Assembly: GCA_029931535.1 (NCBI GenBank)
Contig: JAQPZY010001549.1
Coordinates: 912,501-976,500 of the forward strand
Source of the DNA: Margaritifera margaritifera
Taxonomy: Eukaryota; Mollusca; Bivalvia; Unionida; Margaritiferidae
Reading direction: 5' to 3'
DNA: 64,000 bases
The notes below the pieces were generated by a model. The model made no database searches. It worked only from the letters and a program-made list of their open reading frames with translations, and had not been told where the DNA came from. Within the stretch, counting starts at the first letter, position 1. The number at the start of each line of letters is the position of its first letter. Shown here one piece after another: positions 24,903 through 37,373 of the stretch. Both the position numbers and the translations under genes were made by a program.

Positions 24903-25119
24903 CCGTATTTACTCGCATATAAGCTAGGTCCAAATGCAAACAACTTAGACCCTGATCTGCTGTCACATAATGTGCCAGCAGATCAGGGTCTATGTTGTTT
25001 GTTCTACTGATTAGTTCTTACAAACTGCATTGACCCAGATCTGCCGGCACATTATGTGATGGCAGATCTGGGTCTATGCAGTTTGCAGTTGGTATGGGAC
25101 TATACACGAGTATATACGG
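24903..25119 (+). mobile_element. Palindromic MITE, copy 4
   Basis: Full-length, TA-flanked. Ends CCGTATTTACTCGCATATAA and ACGAGTATATACGG, with both hairpins intact. Confidence 0.95.
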
Positions 25120-25129
25120 TACATTTATA

Positions 25130-25800
25130 AGGAATACTGTATTTCAGCCAAAGTTGTTATGCACCTTTATATTGAATGCCTATCTCCCACCTTTAATTTT
25201 CCAACATAAGTTCTTCTACCAAGCAAACTGTAGAGAGCAGGGGACCTCTGTGATGCACCCATTGCTCCTATCTCTAATCTAGTTCGTTTTCATTAATCTT
25301 TTACAAAGCAATATTTTATTGCATTTGTAGTGTGGATTTCCACAATCTCTAATTATATAATGGACATTAGTGGGAGATGACAGACATGGCATTTCTCTTG
25401 GAAAGCTCATAAAGTCATTTCATTAATACTTATATGACTGCATTTTCTGGTGGATGGACTTTATAAAATACAAAAGACTTGGAAATAATGTTTTTTTTTA
25501 TTCATTACCCTTCCCATAAAAATTTGTCTTTTATACTACATGGCTATTACATTATCATAATTTCATTGCTGGGGCAATGTTTTTGTTGTTGCCCAGTCTG
25601 TTTTTGGACACCAAATTAAGTCATTTAATACGCTTTCAGACAGCAAAAAGAAATTATTTTTGCTGCCCAAAAACATACAGAAAATAAGGTATTCTTCTTT
25701 GTCTGCCCATCCAGTTAAGTTCTGTGTTTATGTCAGTTTTCAGGCACTTTGATGAGGCAATAGAGTTCATGAATGCTTTTCTATGAGGGCAAGATTGTAC
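25130..25800. other. Non-coding intron stretch, nothing recognised
   Basis: AT-rich intron sequence between two MITE copies. Confidence 0.5.
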
Positions 25801-25810
25801 AAAGGAGATA

Positions 25811-26025
25811 CCGTATATACTCGCATAAGCTGAGTCCAAATGCAAACAACATAGACCCTGATCTTCCATCGCATAATGCACTGGCAGATCTGGGTCTATG
25901 CAGTTTGTAAGGACTAATCAGTAGAACAAACAACATAGACCCTGATCTGCCGGCACATTATGCAAGGGCAGATCAGGGTCTATGTTGTTTGCATTTGGAC
26001 CAGGCTTATACGCGAGTAGATATGG
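25811..26025 (-). mobile_element. Palindromic MITE, copy 5 (rearranged)
   Basis: TA-flanked with CCGTATATACTCGC at one end. The spacer reads TAAGGACTAATCAGTAGAAC, the inverse of copies 2-4. The first hairpin is hybrid: its left arm is the CCCTGATC type and its right arm the AGATCTGGG type, suggesting recombination between hairpins. Confidence 0.9.
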
Positions 26026-26029
26026 TGGA

Positions 26030-26530
26030 AAGAAAAAAAAAAACTAATTGTGTGTCTAGAGAAACGAAAACTTGTGCAATTTTTGCTTTGTAAGAATAGT
26101 GAATATCTGCCAGTCTGCTTTTTGAGGGCTTGTGAAAATCCACCATATGGTAACGTTAATTTCTTATATCTTGGGTCATGTGATTTAAATTTGTTTCCTA
26201 AATTTCTCATCTGACAGTATCTATCAGTGACAAGCCTAAGCTGTCTGTTTTCAATATTTGATCATTTCCCATATTTCTGAGATCAAACTTCTGAAATTTC
26301 TCACAGGTCAGGGGCCACAGGCATGGTCCTGATTTAGTCTTTGATGTGTGCAGAGGCCTTATTGCCTAGGCTTTTAATCTAGGTGTATAATGTTACATCA
26401 AGATGTGCATAGATGCTGGTTTCCTTAATTTGATTTAATAATTAATTGGTAGACTTGTTACACAGCTGATATGTTGTAATCTTATTATATTATACTTTGT
26501 CCATTTGGGAGATAACAACTATACTTCAAT
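26030..26530. other. Non-coding intron stretch, nothing recognised
   Basis: AT-rich, no open exons. Confidence 0.5.
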
Positions 26531-26544
26531 AAATGCATGATATT

Positions 26545-26690
26545 TGTATGCCCCCACTGTGATAGCAGAAGGGGGCATATTGTTTTACTGCTGTCTGTTG
26601 GTATGGCCACACATCCATCCCAAATCTGTTTTAGCACAATAGCACAAAAACTATTAAACTTAGAGCCATGAAATTTATACACTTTTATTA
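26545..26690. repeat. Interspersed repeat fragment with inverted ATGCCCCC / GGGGGCAT
   Basis: TATGCCCCCACTG...AGAAGGGGGCATA forms a short hairpin, followed by AGCACAAAAACTATTAAACT. A related AAGCCCCCATG..TATGCCCCC motif occurs near 3258. Unclassified. Confidence 0.45.
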
Positions 26691-26699
26691 TGATTATAG

Positions 26700-26960
26700 T
26701 GCAGCTACATTAGCTTAGTAGATAAAGCATAATCCAAGGGTCACAGGTTCAAGAACTGCCCAGGCCAGCCTGGGTCAGCTGCTTTGGTGTGTCTTGGGGA
26801 AAAGGCACTTGGATCCCATTTCCTCTGCATGATATCGACCTTTCCAATGGACAGTTCTTCCATATTTACCTCCCCCTGTCCACTATGTGTCTCTACACGT
26901 GTCCGCCATTAAGGTACTGATTCTATATATGCCTGACACAAGGAAGACTGAATAAAACAA
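26700..26960 (+). mobile_element. tRNA-derived SINE
   Basis: Box A-like TAGCTTAGTAGATAAAGCA (26711-26729) and box B GGTTCAAGAACTGCC (26746-26760) form a tRNA head, followed by a GTCAGCTGCTTTGGTGTGTC...GGCACTTGGATCCC body shared with other copies here. Confidence 0.7.
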
Positions 26961-26964
26961 GATA

Positions 26965-28085
26965 CACCACAAACACTTCAGTATTTCTTTATTGCTCTAA
27001 ATCAACTTTATTTCAGCATAAATAAGAGGAATTTCTACAAATTTGACATGTTATCTGTGAAAGAAAAAGATACCCACATGCCAAAGTAATTGAAAAACTA
27101 CTTATTTGATGGTTTCGTTGTTTACCTTTTTAATATGTAATCACAAACTTAACACTTATGGGGATTATGATTACATTTCTCCTTTGCTGGAAAATTGAAA
27201 GAAAAACACTGACAATAATACAATATTTTAAAATGTCGGCTTATTTTTACGATTTTGTAATATAAGTAGTTTGTGGGAAGCAATAACATGTTTCTTTCAT
27301 AACATTTATGATAAGTTAAAAAGTTAATAATCACCTTTATAATTACTAAAGAATGGATCGTACAGATAGATGTAACTGAAGTCTTTTTTATAGGCAAAAT
27401 CATTTATTGCTCTTGTGTCTTAAGGGAATTTTCAAATTTGACAATCATTGCTATAGTAAATAGAAGTTTATTTATTGATTAATTATTGTAATTATTTGCT
27501 GAAATTAATTAATTATTATTTAATTTATTCATTTGTGTGTTTATTTATTGGTATACATAATTCAGTTATGCACCTACTTACGTGATATATGAGAATTAGT
27601 AAACGAAAAAATAAGTTAGCGAAAGAGAAGATACAAGAAGAAATACCTATATTAGCTTGCATGATTTTTAAGGGCCCCAAAAATTCAATAAAAAATTTCT
27701 TTGGAAAACAATTTGATAAAATGAGTTAAATAATTCAAAAATTAGAACTATGAAATAAATAACGGAGGAAAATATGAATGATTCCATAAGTTATAGCTTC
27801 TGGATAAAAAAAGCTAACTAATTATAGGAAGTTACATGGTAGAAGGTTTAAATTATAACAGCAATGAAGTTTTAGGTTACTCAGTTCACCAAATATGTAT
27901 TTTTTTTCTTCTTCACAGCGATGCGCTGTTGACCTAAATTCTTGTGCAAATGATATTTACAGTAAATGTGTAAAAATATAGCTTCCACAGTACCGAGCAC
28001 TGTGCGATATCAGTACCGTAATGGCAGAATGTCACGTAATACAAGCATGGCAGCGCCCATTAATACTATAATGGAAAGGTTTGTA
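26965..28085. other. Non-coding intron stretch, nothing recognised
   Basis: Very AT-rich intron sequence with no clear repeats or exons. Confidence 0.5.
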
Positions 28086-28090
28086 GAGCA

Positions 28091-28265
28091 GGGATGCACA
28101 ACTCAAACGTTTACATGGGCCAGAATCGACTTTGATTGGGCCTAAGTGGGCTGTACTGCAAAAGTTTTGTGTCTATAATAAAAGCATAAATACACATGCA
28201 TAAAGTAAGGACATGGGCAGTGGGCCATACAAAATGTGTCGGTGGGCCGCATGTTCTGCACCCGT
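28091..28265. mobile_element. hAT-like MITE (diverged)
   Basis: The left end CAGGGATGCACAACTCAAAC followed by GGGCCAGA, and the right end GGTGGGCCGCATGTTCTGCA, resemble the CAGGGGTGTCAAACTC...GGCC ends of hAT MITEs. No clean target duplication was seen. Confidence 0.5.
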
Positions 28266-28324
28266 AATAAACAGAATGTGTTGAAAGTGCCATTAGAAAT
28301 CAATCAACCAACAATAATTATGGT

Positions 28325-28900
28325 TATAAGTAAATGACCTGATTTGATTTGCAAGTGATTACACCAAATTTTTTTTTTTTTTTTTTTTTACATATTTATG
28401 AAATTTTTGAACGTGGACTTTTTTTCACAAAAACCTTGTTGGCAAGGTTAAGTGAAAACTATATGAGGTAGACAAATGCAATTCGGTAAGCATATTTTAT
28501 TCATATGTAAATGATCCAATTAGATTTTCTGGCCATTACAGCAATTTTTAAATATTTTTTTTTACACATTTTTAACTTGTTGGACTTCTACTTTTTGGAC
28601 AAAATCCTTGTTAGCACAATTAATCAAAAACCATTCAAGGTAGACAAATAAAATTTTTAAGCATATTTCTCTTCATATGTAAAGACCTGATTAGATTTTC
28701 AGGCCATAAGAACAATTTTTCATATTTGTACACAATGTTGAAATTGTGGCCTTGGACTTTTTATGACAAAAACCTTGGTAAGCAAAAACCACTTGAAGTA
28801 TATAATATATGTGTGTGTGTAGATAAATTGATAATATTTTCTTGTCATTACAACAACTTTTCTAAATCTTTCCAAGTTTTTGGACACAAATCTAGTTGCC
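28325..28900. repeat. Degenerate tandem repeat, about 180 bp x 3-4
   Basis: Units share AAGCATATTT..TTCATATGTAAA, GATTAGATTTTC(T/A)GGCCAT, CAATTTTT and GGACTTTTT..CAAAA.CCTTG. Confidence 0.6.
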
Positions 28901-29061
28901 TCTTTTCTTCACAAGAATATTTGGGAATTTTAGTAGTCACATTATGGACATGTATATGTAAAGCAAATGGTTTGAAAAACCTGGTAAATTCACTTCATCT
29001 TATTTTACTTTATTTTACCAAGAACACCAATATAACACTTGAAATATGGGATGGTCCTAAG

Positions 29062-29240
29062 CAAGCGGTTCCCAACCTCATGTCATGACCAAAATCCTGG
29101 GGTGGCGGTGGGGGTCTTCAGTAGGGTTGCAAAGGGTCATCAGAAGAAAATTTTTAAATCATATAAGCCTGAGAGTCGGGAGATCCTGTTGGTGGCCAAT
29201 TTTGGGTTGCAGCAAAAACAGGTTGGGATACTAACTGTTC
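29062..29240. mobile_element. hAT (Charlie-like) MITE
   Basis: The left end CAAGCGGTTCCCAACCTCAT and an inverted right end (GGTTGGGATACTAACTG) match the GCGGTTCCCAACC ends of hAT elements. Flanks TCCTAA and TTCTAA may be a degenerate 8-bp target duplication. Confidence 0.5.
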
Positions 29241-29242
29241 TA

Positions 29243-29910
29243 AATGTTGAAACGCAGCTGTGATTAGAAAAGGATTAATCCAAGTCTTCTCTGACGATGG
29301 GGTGGGAAAGGTCAGAGGAAACTCAGACTTCAAGGGGAAGTATTTTATTTTTGCACACTGCAAACACCATATCAACATTAGTCATTCCGGAGTGTATGAC
29401 ATCCATCGACATAGCAACACCACCCAGCATGTTTGACACTCCCTCACAGCAATGCAGATGCAGAAAGATCCTTTTCTATGCAGAGAAAAATTCAACAAGA
29501 TCTTCAGGGAAATCTGAACAACAGCACCATCCAGTCTCTAATTAATGCAGAGATGAACAGACAGAAACTTGCTATATTTTCTTTTATTTAACATCTCTGT
29601 GGTTGTGCTTATGTGAGTGTGGGCACGTGTGTGTATGTGTGTGGTGATGATATTGGACAATGCTAAGTCTTTTGACTATTTTTGGTTTGTAAGTGTATTA
29701 AATGCTTCAAAGAAAATATATATGTTCTTTTCTTTTTGATCAAATTAGAATTTCCAATAATTTTCTTTAGGTTTATATGAAAAGATAACTTATTCTCAAT
29801 TGGATGATGTCACTTTTTTGGGTCACACTCACTGCCCCTCTTTGGGACCTCAAAGCACTTTTTGAGTCCAAAAAACCCCCCAACACTGTCTGGGAATATG
29901 GCAGGTATGA
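29243..29910 (+). pseudogene. Second hAT-like transposase fragment (internally deleted)
   Basis: It shares GCAAACACCATATC.ACATT, GTGTATGACATCC and CATAGCAACACCAC with the finger region at 2895-2965. It then jumps to ACA(G/-)CACCATCCAGTCT, matching 3490-3520, and continues through the same 3' tail (AAGTGTATTAAATGCTTCAA, GAAAAGATAACTTATTCTCA, GATGTCACTTTTTTG). Frames are broken. The W.N..GK region present at 3361-3470 is missing. Confidence 0.5.
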
Positions 29911-29996
29911 TTCACACTGCACACTTTTCTGTACCCTTTTCTTTCACAATGCTGAACATGTAAATGCAGTTCATTAAGGCAGAACGCAGAAAGTTA

Positions 29997-30118
<122 letters not shown>

Positions 30119-30239
30119 GATTTTGGTGTGATATGAAAAGAATACAGTGGTCCCGCAAAATAAAGCCCCTTAGTATTCTGCTGCCTCTTTCTAACGAGTT
30201 TATAATCGTGAACCACATTAAATTGGTAAAATGTCGTCA

Positions 30240-31465
30240 TTACTACTTATTTTTTACACTTTATTTTGGTCTTGGCTCATGAGACCCAATTCTGATGTGA
30301 TTTTACATTAGTAAATATGTTATTTTAGAGTATTTTATTACATCATTATGACACAGCCTTATTAGGACATCCCTCAATATACGGCTCCCTCACTCACAAT
30401 GTGGTCAATTTTATGACTCACAAACAGCGTTATAAAGAGAGCGCTGAGGAAGCTAAGGATCTTATATCATTGTCTCGCTGATTTTATAGCTTCTCACATG
30501 TGATGGATTTAGAAAACAATGAACTTTCTTATATATGTGGAGCATTAATTTATCAGGATTTAATGGTTGCTGCAAACAACAATCATTCATTTATGATGAT
30601 GAATTTTCCTTCTCAATTGGAGACATAGCCACAAAAGTTGGTACCTATAAAAATACATACATTAATATTATTTTGTTTCAGTCCATTGTCACATCACAAG
30701 TACACTCAGAAAAATTGGGCTTTAGGGATCGATTTCTTCCTTTTTTTCCTACTGATTAGTGTATGATAAATAGGCATGATGAATGTATTTTGGTTCATAA
30801 TGGAGCTTCCTGTGCCTCTATACCCTTTGACTTGAATGCAAAAATTTATATAGAAAAGCTATTTAGGTAATAAATAATGTGTTATCTTGACTTTGATTTC
30901 TCTTTAGGTGTGATATGAAATAGCCATTAGCCATTTATCAACCCTCATTTCTGTTTTTTTTTTTTTTTGTTCATGAACAAAATACCATGGTAGCAAGTCA
31001 TGTGACACTTCACATTGCTGTACCCATAGACTGGTTCACCTGTTGACTTGATTCCAATAGAACAAGACAATCAGAGTTTTCTGAACCAATCACATGATTT
31101 TCAGTTTGAATTATTTTAGTGTCTGTGAATGGAAAAGTAAAATTGATAAACATTTTCTTTACTTTTACATGCAGGACAGAATTAAAAGCAAATATGAGTT
31201 TGTGTACTGATGCAGTGGTAATTAATCACTTTGAATTTGGGTGTCTGCAAATATTTATCTTGTATACATGATGTAGAAAGATGGAACCAGGATATAAAAG
31301 ACATTTGTTGCATAAAATTTCTGGTCTGTCCTACATAAACTTATGTGTCTGAAGTGAATTTCTTTTAACTGATAATCAAGATATGCTTGCAAGTTGCTTT
31401 AGGATTAGAAAGGATTTAATGGAAGGAAGATGCTGAATACTTAATACCCAATCTGACCCATTATG
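30240..31465. other. Non-coding intron stretch, nothing recognised
   Basis: AT-rich. A lone CAGTGGTCCCGCAAAATAAA at 30147 resembles one end of a Tigger-like TIR, but no partner was found. Confidence 0.45.
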
Positions 31466-31470
31466 CAGTA

Positions 31471-31684
31471 CCATTTATACTTGCTTATAAGTCGGGTCCA
31501 GTTGCAAACTGCATTGACCCAGATCTGCCTACACATAATGTGCCAGCAGATCTAGGTCCATGCAGTTTATTAGGACTAATTAGTAGAATAAACAACATAG
31601 ACCCTGATCTGCTGTTGCATTATGCACTGGCAGATCAGGGTCTGTGTTGTTTACAGTTGGACCTTGACTTGTGAGTATGGATGG
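31471..31684 (-). mobile_element. Palindromic MITE, copy 6
   Basis: TA-flanked and diverged. The AGACC..CAGATCT hairpin comes first, then the spacer TTAGGACTAATTAGTAGAA, then the ACATAGACCCTGATCTGC hairpin. Confidence 0.88.
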
Positions 31685-31689
31685 TATAT

Positions 31690-32660
31690 TATGGCCAGTA
31701 TAAATGCATACTGATGGGTTCTCTTTCTGTCTGTATGAATTCAGTGAAGGTATTTTTGTTCTTCTTTGATGTAGAAAGGTTAGAGACAGTGTATATTTCA
31801 TTGGAGTAAGTCTACGCAATTTAGCAGTTGCATTAACTGCTATTTTGTGCACTACTGTAGTAATGTTCAGCTACAGGAGGTAATGACTTGATGGGAAATA
31901 GAATCAAATGATGAGAAACATGATTTATTTCTCATCAGACTGGCTATTTACTTGATAATGTTTGACTTAATGTTCACATTTTTCTCATTAGTTCAAGCCT
32001 ATCTACATCACCAGCATGCATAGGTTGATAGATGTCTGAAAGAGGAAGCAGATTTTTCCCCTAATGTTATGCAGTTTCCTCCTGTATCAAACTTTTGAGA
32101 TACTTTAAGTTTACCAGTCCTCATTTTAATAATTGAAATAAAGGAGGATGTTGAAGAAGAAAAAAACAAGCTTATGTTTGTAGTGTGGGTGCACAAGAGA
32201 GAAGAAACACAATATTAATGAACATAGGTACAGTACAATGCTAATAATCCTGCCTACAGAGAGACAGATATTTTGCCAGAAAACACCCGAGTCCGGATAA
32301 ATATAATTTATTTTTATCCAAACCATAATTGTTGTATCAAGCCTATGCATGGTTAAATGATGATGTTAAAAATGTCCATATTTTATTTCTGAATTTTTTG
32401 AAAATAAAACTTCATGAAATAAAATAATGGCCCAGACACAAATTGCATACAAATCATAAATACATTAAATACTTTGTAAGTTATATTATTACAAAGAACA
32501 AATACAAATTTGATGTATTCATTCGTTCATTCATTAGGACCTTGATGCTTGCAATGAATCATTTTTGGATCACATTTTGGAGGTCATTGTTGAGTCCAAA
32601 TGAGCAAAAAATTGGAATAATATGTGTTGGGATAACTGGCATTCTAAATAAATTCCTTGT
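31690..32660. other. Non-coding intron stretch, nothing recognised
   Basis: Short open frames on both strands without domains or splice context. Confidence 0.5.
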
Positions 32661-32672
32661 AGAAATGAAATA

Positions 32673-32772
32673 CCTTATATACTCAGGTAAAGTACATGCC
32701 CAACTGTGAACATCATAGACATGGATCTAATGGTGCATTGCCGTACATACTTGCATAAAAGTTGGATCCAAT
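32673..32772. mobile_element. Palindromic MITE, copy 7 (fragment)
   Basis: CCTTATATACTCAGG and, nearby, CCGTACATACTTGCATAAAA are two left-end-like sequences around a remnant (ACATCATAGACATGGATC). Heavily decayed. Confidence 0.55.
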
Positions 32773-33158
32773 TAAAATTCACTATTTGGAGATCTTATCA
32801 GTTACCAGTCAAAAACAAAATCCAGTTCTAGTTCAAAACAAAGCTCTAGTCCAGAAGCTGATGTTAAAAATGGTCACAGTTACAAGGTACAATTAGGAAA
32901 CTGTTTAGACATGAAAATTTAACTTTATAAAAGTTTGAATGCTACAAAAAGTACATGAACTGTTTGAGCTTTTAATACCATTTCAAGAAAACAATTCAAA
33001 TTTTAAGATCTCTTGCAGTTTTTTTTCTTTGGACCATGTAAATGTTTGTGTCCCTTGCAAATGGAATCCTAGGTGCAACACTGTCATGGGTCAATTGCTG
33101 TAGCAAAAGTTATTCATACATATCTTCCAATGTTGTATTTTCTTTTTTCTACCCCCAG

Positions 33159-33320
33159 TTCCAAAGCAGGAACCCATCATTACATCCTCCCTGAAGGTCA
33201 AAGGGGAAGTTGGTCATGATGTTCTTTTGGAATGCTCTGCAGTGGGAAACCCTCGACCAGTCATCACGTGGGAAAAGTATGGGGGAGTACTCTCCATTCA
33301 GAAACACACTTTAATACAAG
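33159..33320 (+). CDS. ihog-like: Window exon 2: N-terminal half of the next Ig domain (Ig3)
   Basis: A phase 1-1 exon of 162 nt (residues 52-104). The acceptor is CTACCCCCAG and the donor is GTCAGT, a slightly weak site. It opens with the inter-domain linker VPKQEPIITS, then a B strand with the first Ig cysteine (VLLECSAVGNPRP) and the core tryptophan in VITWEK, ending at ..TLIQG. An A-B-C half of an I-set domain followed by a phase-1 intron is typical of this family. The reading continues without gap from the exon at 15052 and into the exon at 35018. It lies 17.95 kb downstream of the previous exon, across the largest intron in the window. Confidence 0.9.
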
Positions 33321-33532
33321 GTCAGTCTTTGCGAATGCTGCCAGTCTTGAAAAAAGAAAACTGTTTTTCTTTTAAATTTTGGAATGAAATTTCATCAAAT
33401 CAGATTATATTTTCATCATTGACTTTGAGCTGTGGGATGAGGATATATGTCACTCTAGTGATGGATGATTTTACACAATAATGCTAAAACAGATCAATCC
33501 TATATTAAAGATTTTTTAAGACCTGTTGATGA

Positions 33533-33752
33533 GATATATATATACTCGCTTATAAGTCAGGTCCAACTGCAAACTGCATAGACCCAGATTTGCCATCAGA
33601 TAATGCAGTGGCAGATCTGGGTCTATCCTGTTTGTTAGGAGTAATCAGGACAACAATCAACATAGACCATGATCTGCCGGCACATTATGCGATGACAGAT
33701 CAGGGTCTATGTTGTTTGCAGTTGGACCAGACTTATAAGTGAGTATATACAG
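33533..33752 (-). mobile_element. Palindromic MITE, copy 8
   Basis: Both hairpins are present (CATAGACCCAGATTTGCC and CATAGACCATGATCTGCC arms). The right end GTGAGTATATACAG precedes TA. It sits 213 bp after the exon ending at 33320. Confidence 0.9.
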
Positions 33753-33759
33753 TATGCAT

Positions 33760-34780
33760 CCCTTCAAATCATTTTTAACCCAAGTTTTTTTTAAATCATT
33801 TTGCTTGAATATTCACCCATTTATCACTAACAATTTGACTTTAGCTTACAACTGCTGAAGTTCTGCATAGGTTGTTTACAAACACAATTTAAAATTTTTA
33901 AAAGTTCAAATTACTTCAGTATATAAATTTTTCATATATATGATGCCTCCTGTATCATATATATGAGGCTTCCTGATTCAGACTAAAAACTTGATTGAAA
34001 AATTAGCTCAAAATCTTTCCTAATAAAAAATATCATTATTCATTTTTACATTTTTTTAACATCTACCTTTTGTTGGCATCATATATTATGCTGAGGTAAT
34101 GTAAAACACTACTACAAATCATCTGTTATTTAAAACATTATCCTTGGAAAAAAATTAAAATACTTCCTCAAGGCTTTTCCAAGTCACAGTTTCACTAAAA
34201 TTCTCCAAATGTTTCCTCAAATTGAGATTTTGCATTATTATATTTGTTACATTTCTGACAGTACTGGGATTTTTGTGAGCAGAATATATGATACAGAGGG
34301 TGAAAAATAACTATGGAGTTTTAAATTGTACACCTCGGAGTTCATTTATTCTTGAAAAACTATTTGAGGAATTCCTCAACAAATAAAAGAAGACTTAGCT
34401 GAGGAAAATGGAAGATATTATGACCCTGCTTTTAATGTTCAATGCCTGCCTAATCTTCAATGAAAAACTCGATTCGAAACAATAGCAAAGATATTTTGAA
34501 ATCTCAATTTAAGGAAGAAAATTTGAGATATTTTGTGAAACCAAGGCTAGAAGTGTTACACATATGCTTACTGTATTGTCTCTAATTTTTCAGACAATGA
34601 AATTTTTCATACATTATTATCATTATTTGTTCTCTAACTTTCGGTACAGAGAACTGTATGCTTTTTACAATTTGGCAAATTTTAGGTACCTAAGTAATGA
34701 TAAATATTTTTATACCTTTAATTATTTATATACCTTAAATAATAAAGAGTGTACAAAAATTACAAAGAATACTGTATTCC
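33760..34780. other. Non-coding intron stretch
   Basis: Very AT-rich, nothing recognised. Confidence 0.5.
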
Positions 34781-34782
34781 CT

Positions 34783-34852
34783 TTGAAATGTTCATCTGAT
34801 TCACTTTGAAATGTTTATCTGATTCACTTCGAAACGTTTATCTGATTCACTT
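34783..34852. repeat. Tandem repeat, 23 bp x 3
   Basis: Three copies of GAAATGTTTATCTGATTCAC plus TTT/TTC. Confidence 0.85.
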
Positions 34853-35017
34853 TTTCTGTACATAAAAATCCCATAGCATTAAATACTTGTTAACTGCTTA
34901 AAAAATCTGCCACATAACCCTAATGAATAATAATAGGTGTTTATGAATATGGCCATAAAACAATGAACAAGCGACATTGAATGACAACAAGTGAAAATTT
35001 ATCACTATTTTGTTCAG

Positions 35018-35128
35018 GTAATTTGCTCCTGAAGAATGTGACGGTAGACGATGAGGGTACTTATTTGTGTAAGGCCCATAATGGTGTTGGGGGCATCCAA
35101 TTAAAAGCCATGAAGTTTGAAATTTTAG
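35018..35128 (+). CDS. ihog-like: Window exon 3: C-terminal half of Ig3
   Basis: A phase 1-1 exon of 111 nt (residues 106-141). The acceptor is TTTTGTTCAG and the donor is a consensus GTAAGT. The peptide NLLLKNVTVDDEGTYLCKAH contains the D.G.Y.C motif with the second disulphide cysteine and an NVT glycosylation sequon, then HNGVGG and a G strand (MKFEIL). It completes the Ig domain begun at 33159. A 152-residue open frame on the opposite strand covers it and is only a shadow. Confidence 0.92.
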
Positions 35129-35129
35129 G

Positions 35130-37310
35130 TAAGTAAGAGATTTAAAATACACTCTGGACTCTTTATTTGGCGGTTCTCTGAAACACAGTATCCAATATAA
35201 TGTTTTGTATATACATGACTCCCTAATTTGTCTTAAGTTATTTTGGAAGAGAAATTGTTTAAAAAGAAGGGGGTTATTATTAAAAGAAAATGGTAACTTT
35301 CTTTGATATTTTCCATTTAACAAGCATACATTCCATGATTTATTGACCTCCGACAATTTGCATGTACACTACCCATCACAAGTTGCTTAATCCATCACTG
35401 TCCATAAAAGTGGTCACACATGACATGCTTGGCTTCACTTTTGCTTTGCTGGGTAATTAATGGTTGTACTGAATGGTTTTAATCAGTACGGTACAGTAAT
35501 GAACTTTAATCAAATGAATGACACCAGTATTAAGTGACCAAAACCAGCAAATGTCAGAACAACATGTTGAAGGACTTCTGTAACAATACCATAGTTAATG
35601 ATGGCTACCTTGATGATCACCGTATTGAAATAAGACGGACATTGTATAGGAATAAGTATACTAGTCAGAAAAGGAGATAACTGATTTGTGAATTTATCTT
35701 ATGAAAATTTGACCTGTTGAATGTATTAGCATAATGTTTTTATTGCAAGAAAGTAACATTTTACCCTTTGACTGCTATGCAACTCTGATTTGGCCTTGAC
35801 TTGAATGCCTGTAAGATATCACCGGGCCAAGTTACTGCAGAGCTGACAAAAAACAGTGCCACTGTGATTAGGCTACACTGCTGCTGCTGTTGTGCTGTTT
35901 AGTCAGTGGAGCTTCAGCAGTCCACCACAGGTCTATTGTACTTACACTGATAAGCTACTGAATGACTTTTGCACCACTGAAGATATTTTAATTCCACTGT
36001 ATCCAATTATATATGTTCATAGATGGTTTGTTGCTTATTATAGCAATACCCCCTCCCCCCCCTCCCCCCAGCCTCAATGTCATGATCACTACAAAGGAAA
36101 ATGCATGACTTTTATCCATCTATGGGTGTAATGTTTGAAATAATATTTTAATTAAAGCCAAGCCTGTTATGTATTTTGACAGTGTCTCATGTATTCAGTC
36201 ATACCTGTCGCCTCAAGGTCAAGGTCACAACAAGGGATAATGTGGCCTGTCTTTATATCAAAACTGTCACTTTTTAACCATAAAAGATATTTTCTGAAAC
36301 TTTACCAAGGTTTAGTTTAAGTTTAAACCTATTTTATTTCATAAATTTGTAATTGGTGATTACAAAAAGTATAGTATAGAAGGTAGAACGAAAGCCAGTG
36401 GCTTATAATGTTTCCCTCCTTTTATGATACAAAAATTGTAAACATATATCAATATTTGGTGGATGATATTAAGTTTTAATAACAACAATTTTTAAATTAT
36501 GATCAACCAAAGTGAAGAATCTCTTGGTTAAACATTATCATTTAGTCAATGTAAATGAAGCAAGAGGATGAACAATGATGGAGTAGGTGAGAGAAACCAA
36601 TAAAGAAAATGAAAGCAGTTTAAAGGAGAAATTGTTAATTAAAATGTGTCAAACATTTTGGAGAAAGTTGAGAAAAAAGGGAGGAAAGAAAGGGGAGGAA
36701 CAAAAATAAATAAATAAATAAAAGGAACAAAAGCAAGATTAAAAGTGAACAGTACTTCCTTCTAGAGCAAGTCATTGCAGAGGCGATAGCGAATCATTTG
36801 GAAAAATAGTGGAAATTAATGTTTGCCGCTGTTCATGACCCGCAGAAGTGCATGCATGTTAGTAATAGTAATATGTGCACTTAAGTAAATATTTTTGACT
36901 TTTCAATAAATTTATGAATGGCGTCGAAAATACTAATGTTTACTTCATATGGAAGTGTTGTATCACCATACAAGAAGGTATTTAATGTTACCAAGGTTTA
37001 CAACTTGTGATAAAATAATCAAATCCATAACTAAAGGTCATGGTCATTAGTAGGAAAAGGTCATGTGATGGGTGTGTCATGTGCCATTTTCAGTACTCTT
37101 GCTACATGTAGCTGTCGAAAATATTTATCACTTTTTAATGCAAGCCAAACTCCTTGGTTCTACTTTGGCCTAGTTTTCTTAATTTCCAATTTATAGATTT
37201 GGAGGAATTTCAGTCCCTTTATATTTTTGTTATAGTATCCATTCTATTTTACCAAATGTGGTTTGTATAGTTTGTAATAATAGCAATGAACTGTTTGTTC
37301 TTACTAAACT
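35130..37310. other. Non-coding intron stretch
   Basis: AT-rich. It contains CAAGGTCAAGGTCAC near 36218 (two adjacent AGGTCA half-sites) and C-rich runs near 36050. No exon-like frame was found. Confidence 0.5.
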
Positions 37311-37316
37311 TATGTC

Positions 37317-37373
37317 AAGGGAGGCAACTCAGATCTGGCTAAATTATAAGACCTTATAGTAGTTACCTCCCTT
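37317..37373. repeat. Short inverted repeat (AAGGGAGGCAACT / AGTTACCTCCCTT)
   Basis: Arms of 13 bp with one mismatch around 31 bp. A possible minimal MITE. Confidence 0.5.

Noticed and set aside
26700..26775. Functional tRNA gene (boxes A and B present)
   Set aside because: No acceptor-stem pairing or anticodon loop could be drawn, and the body continues as a SINE found elsewhere in the window.
34898..35356. 152-codon minus-strand open frame
   Set aside because: It is antisense to the well-supported Ig exon at 35018-35128 and shows no domain.
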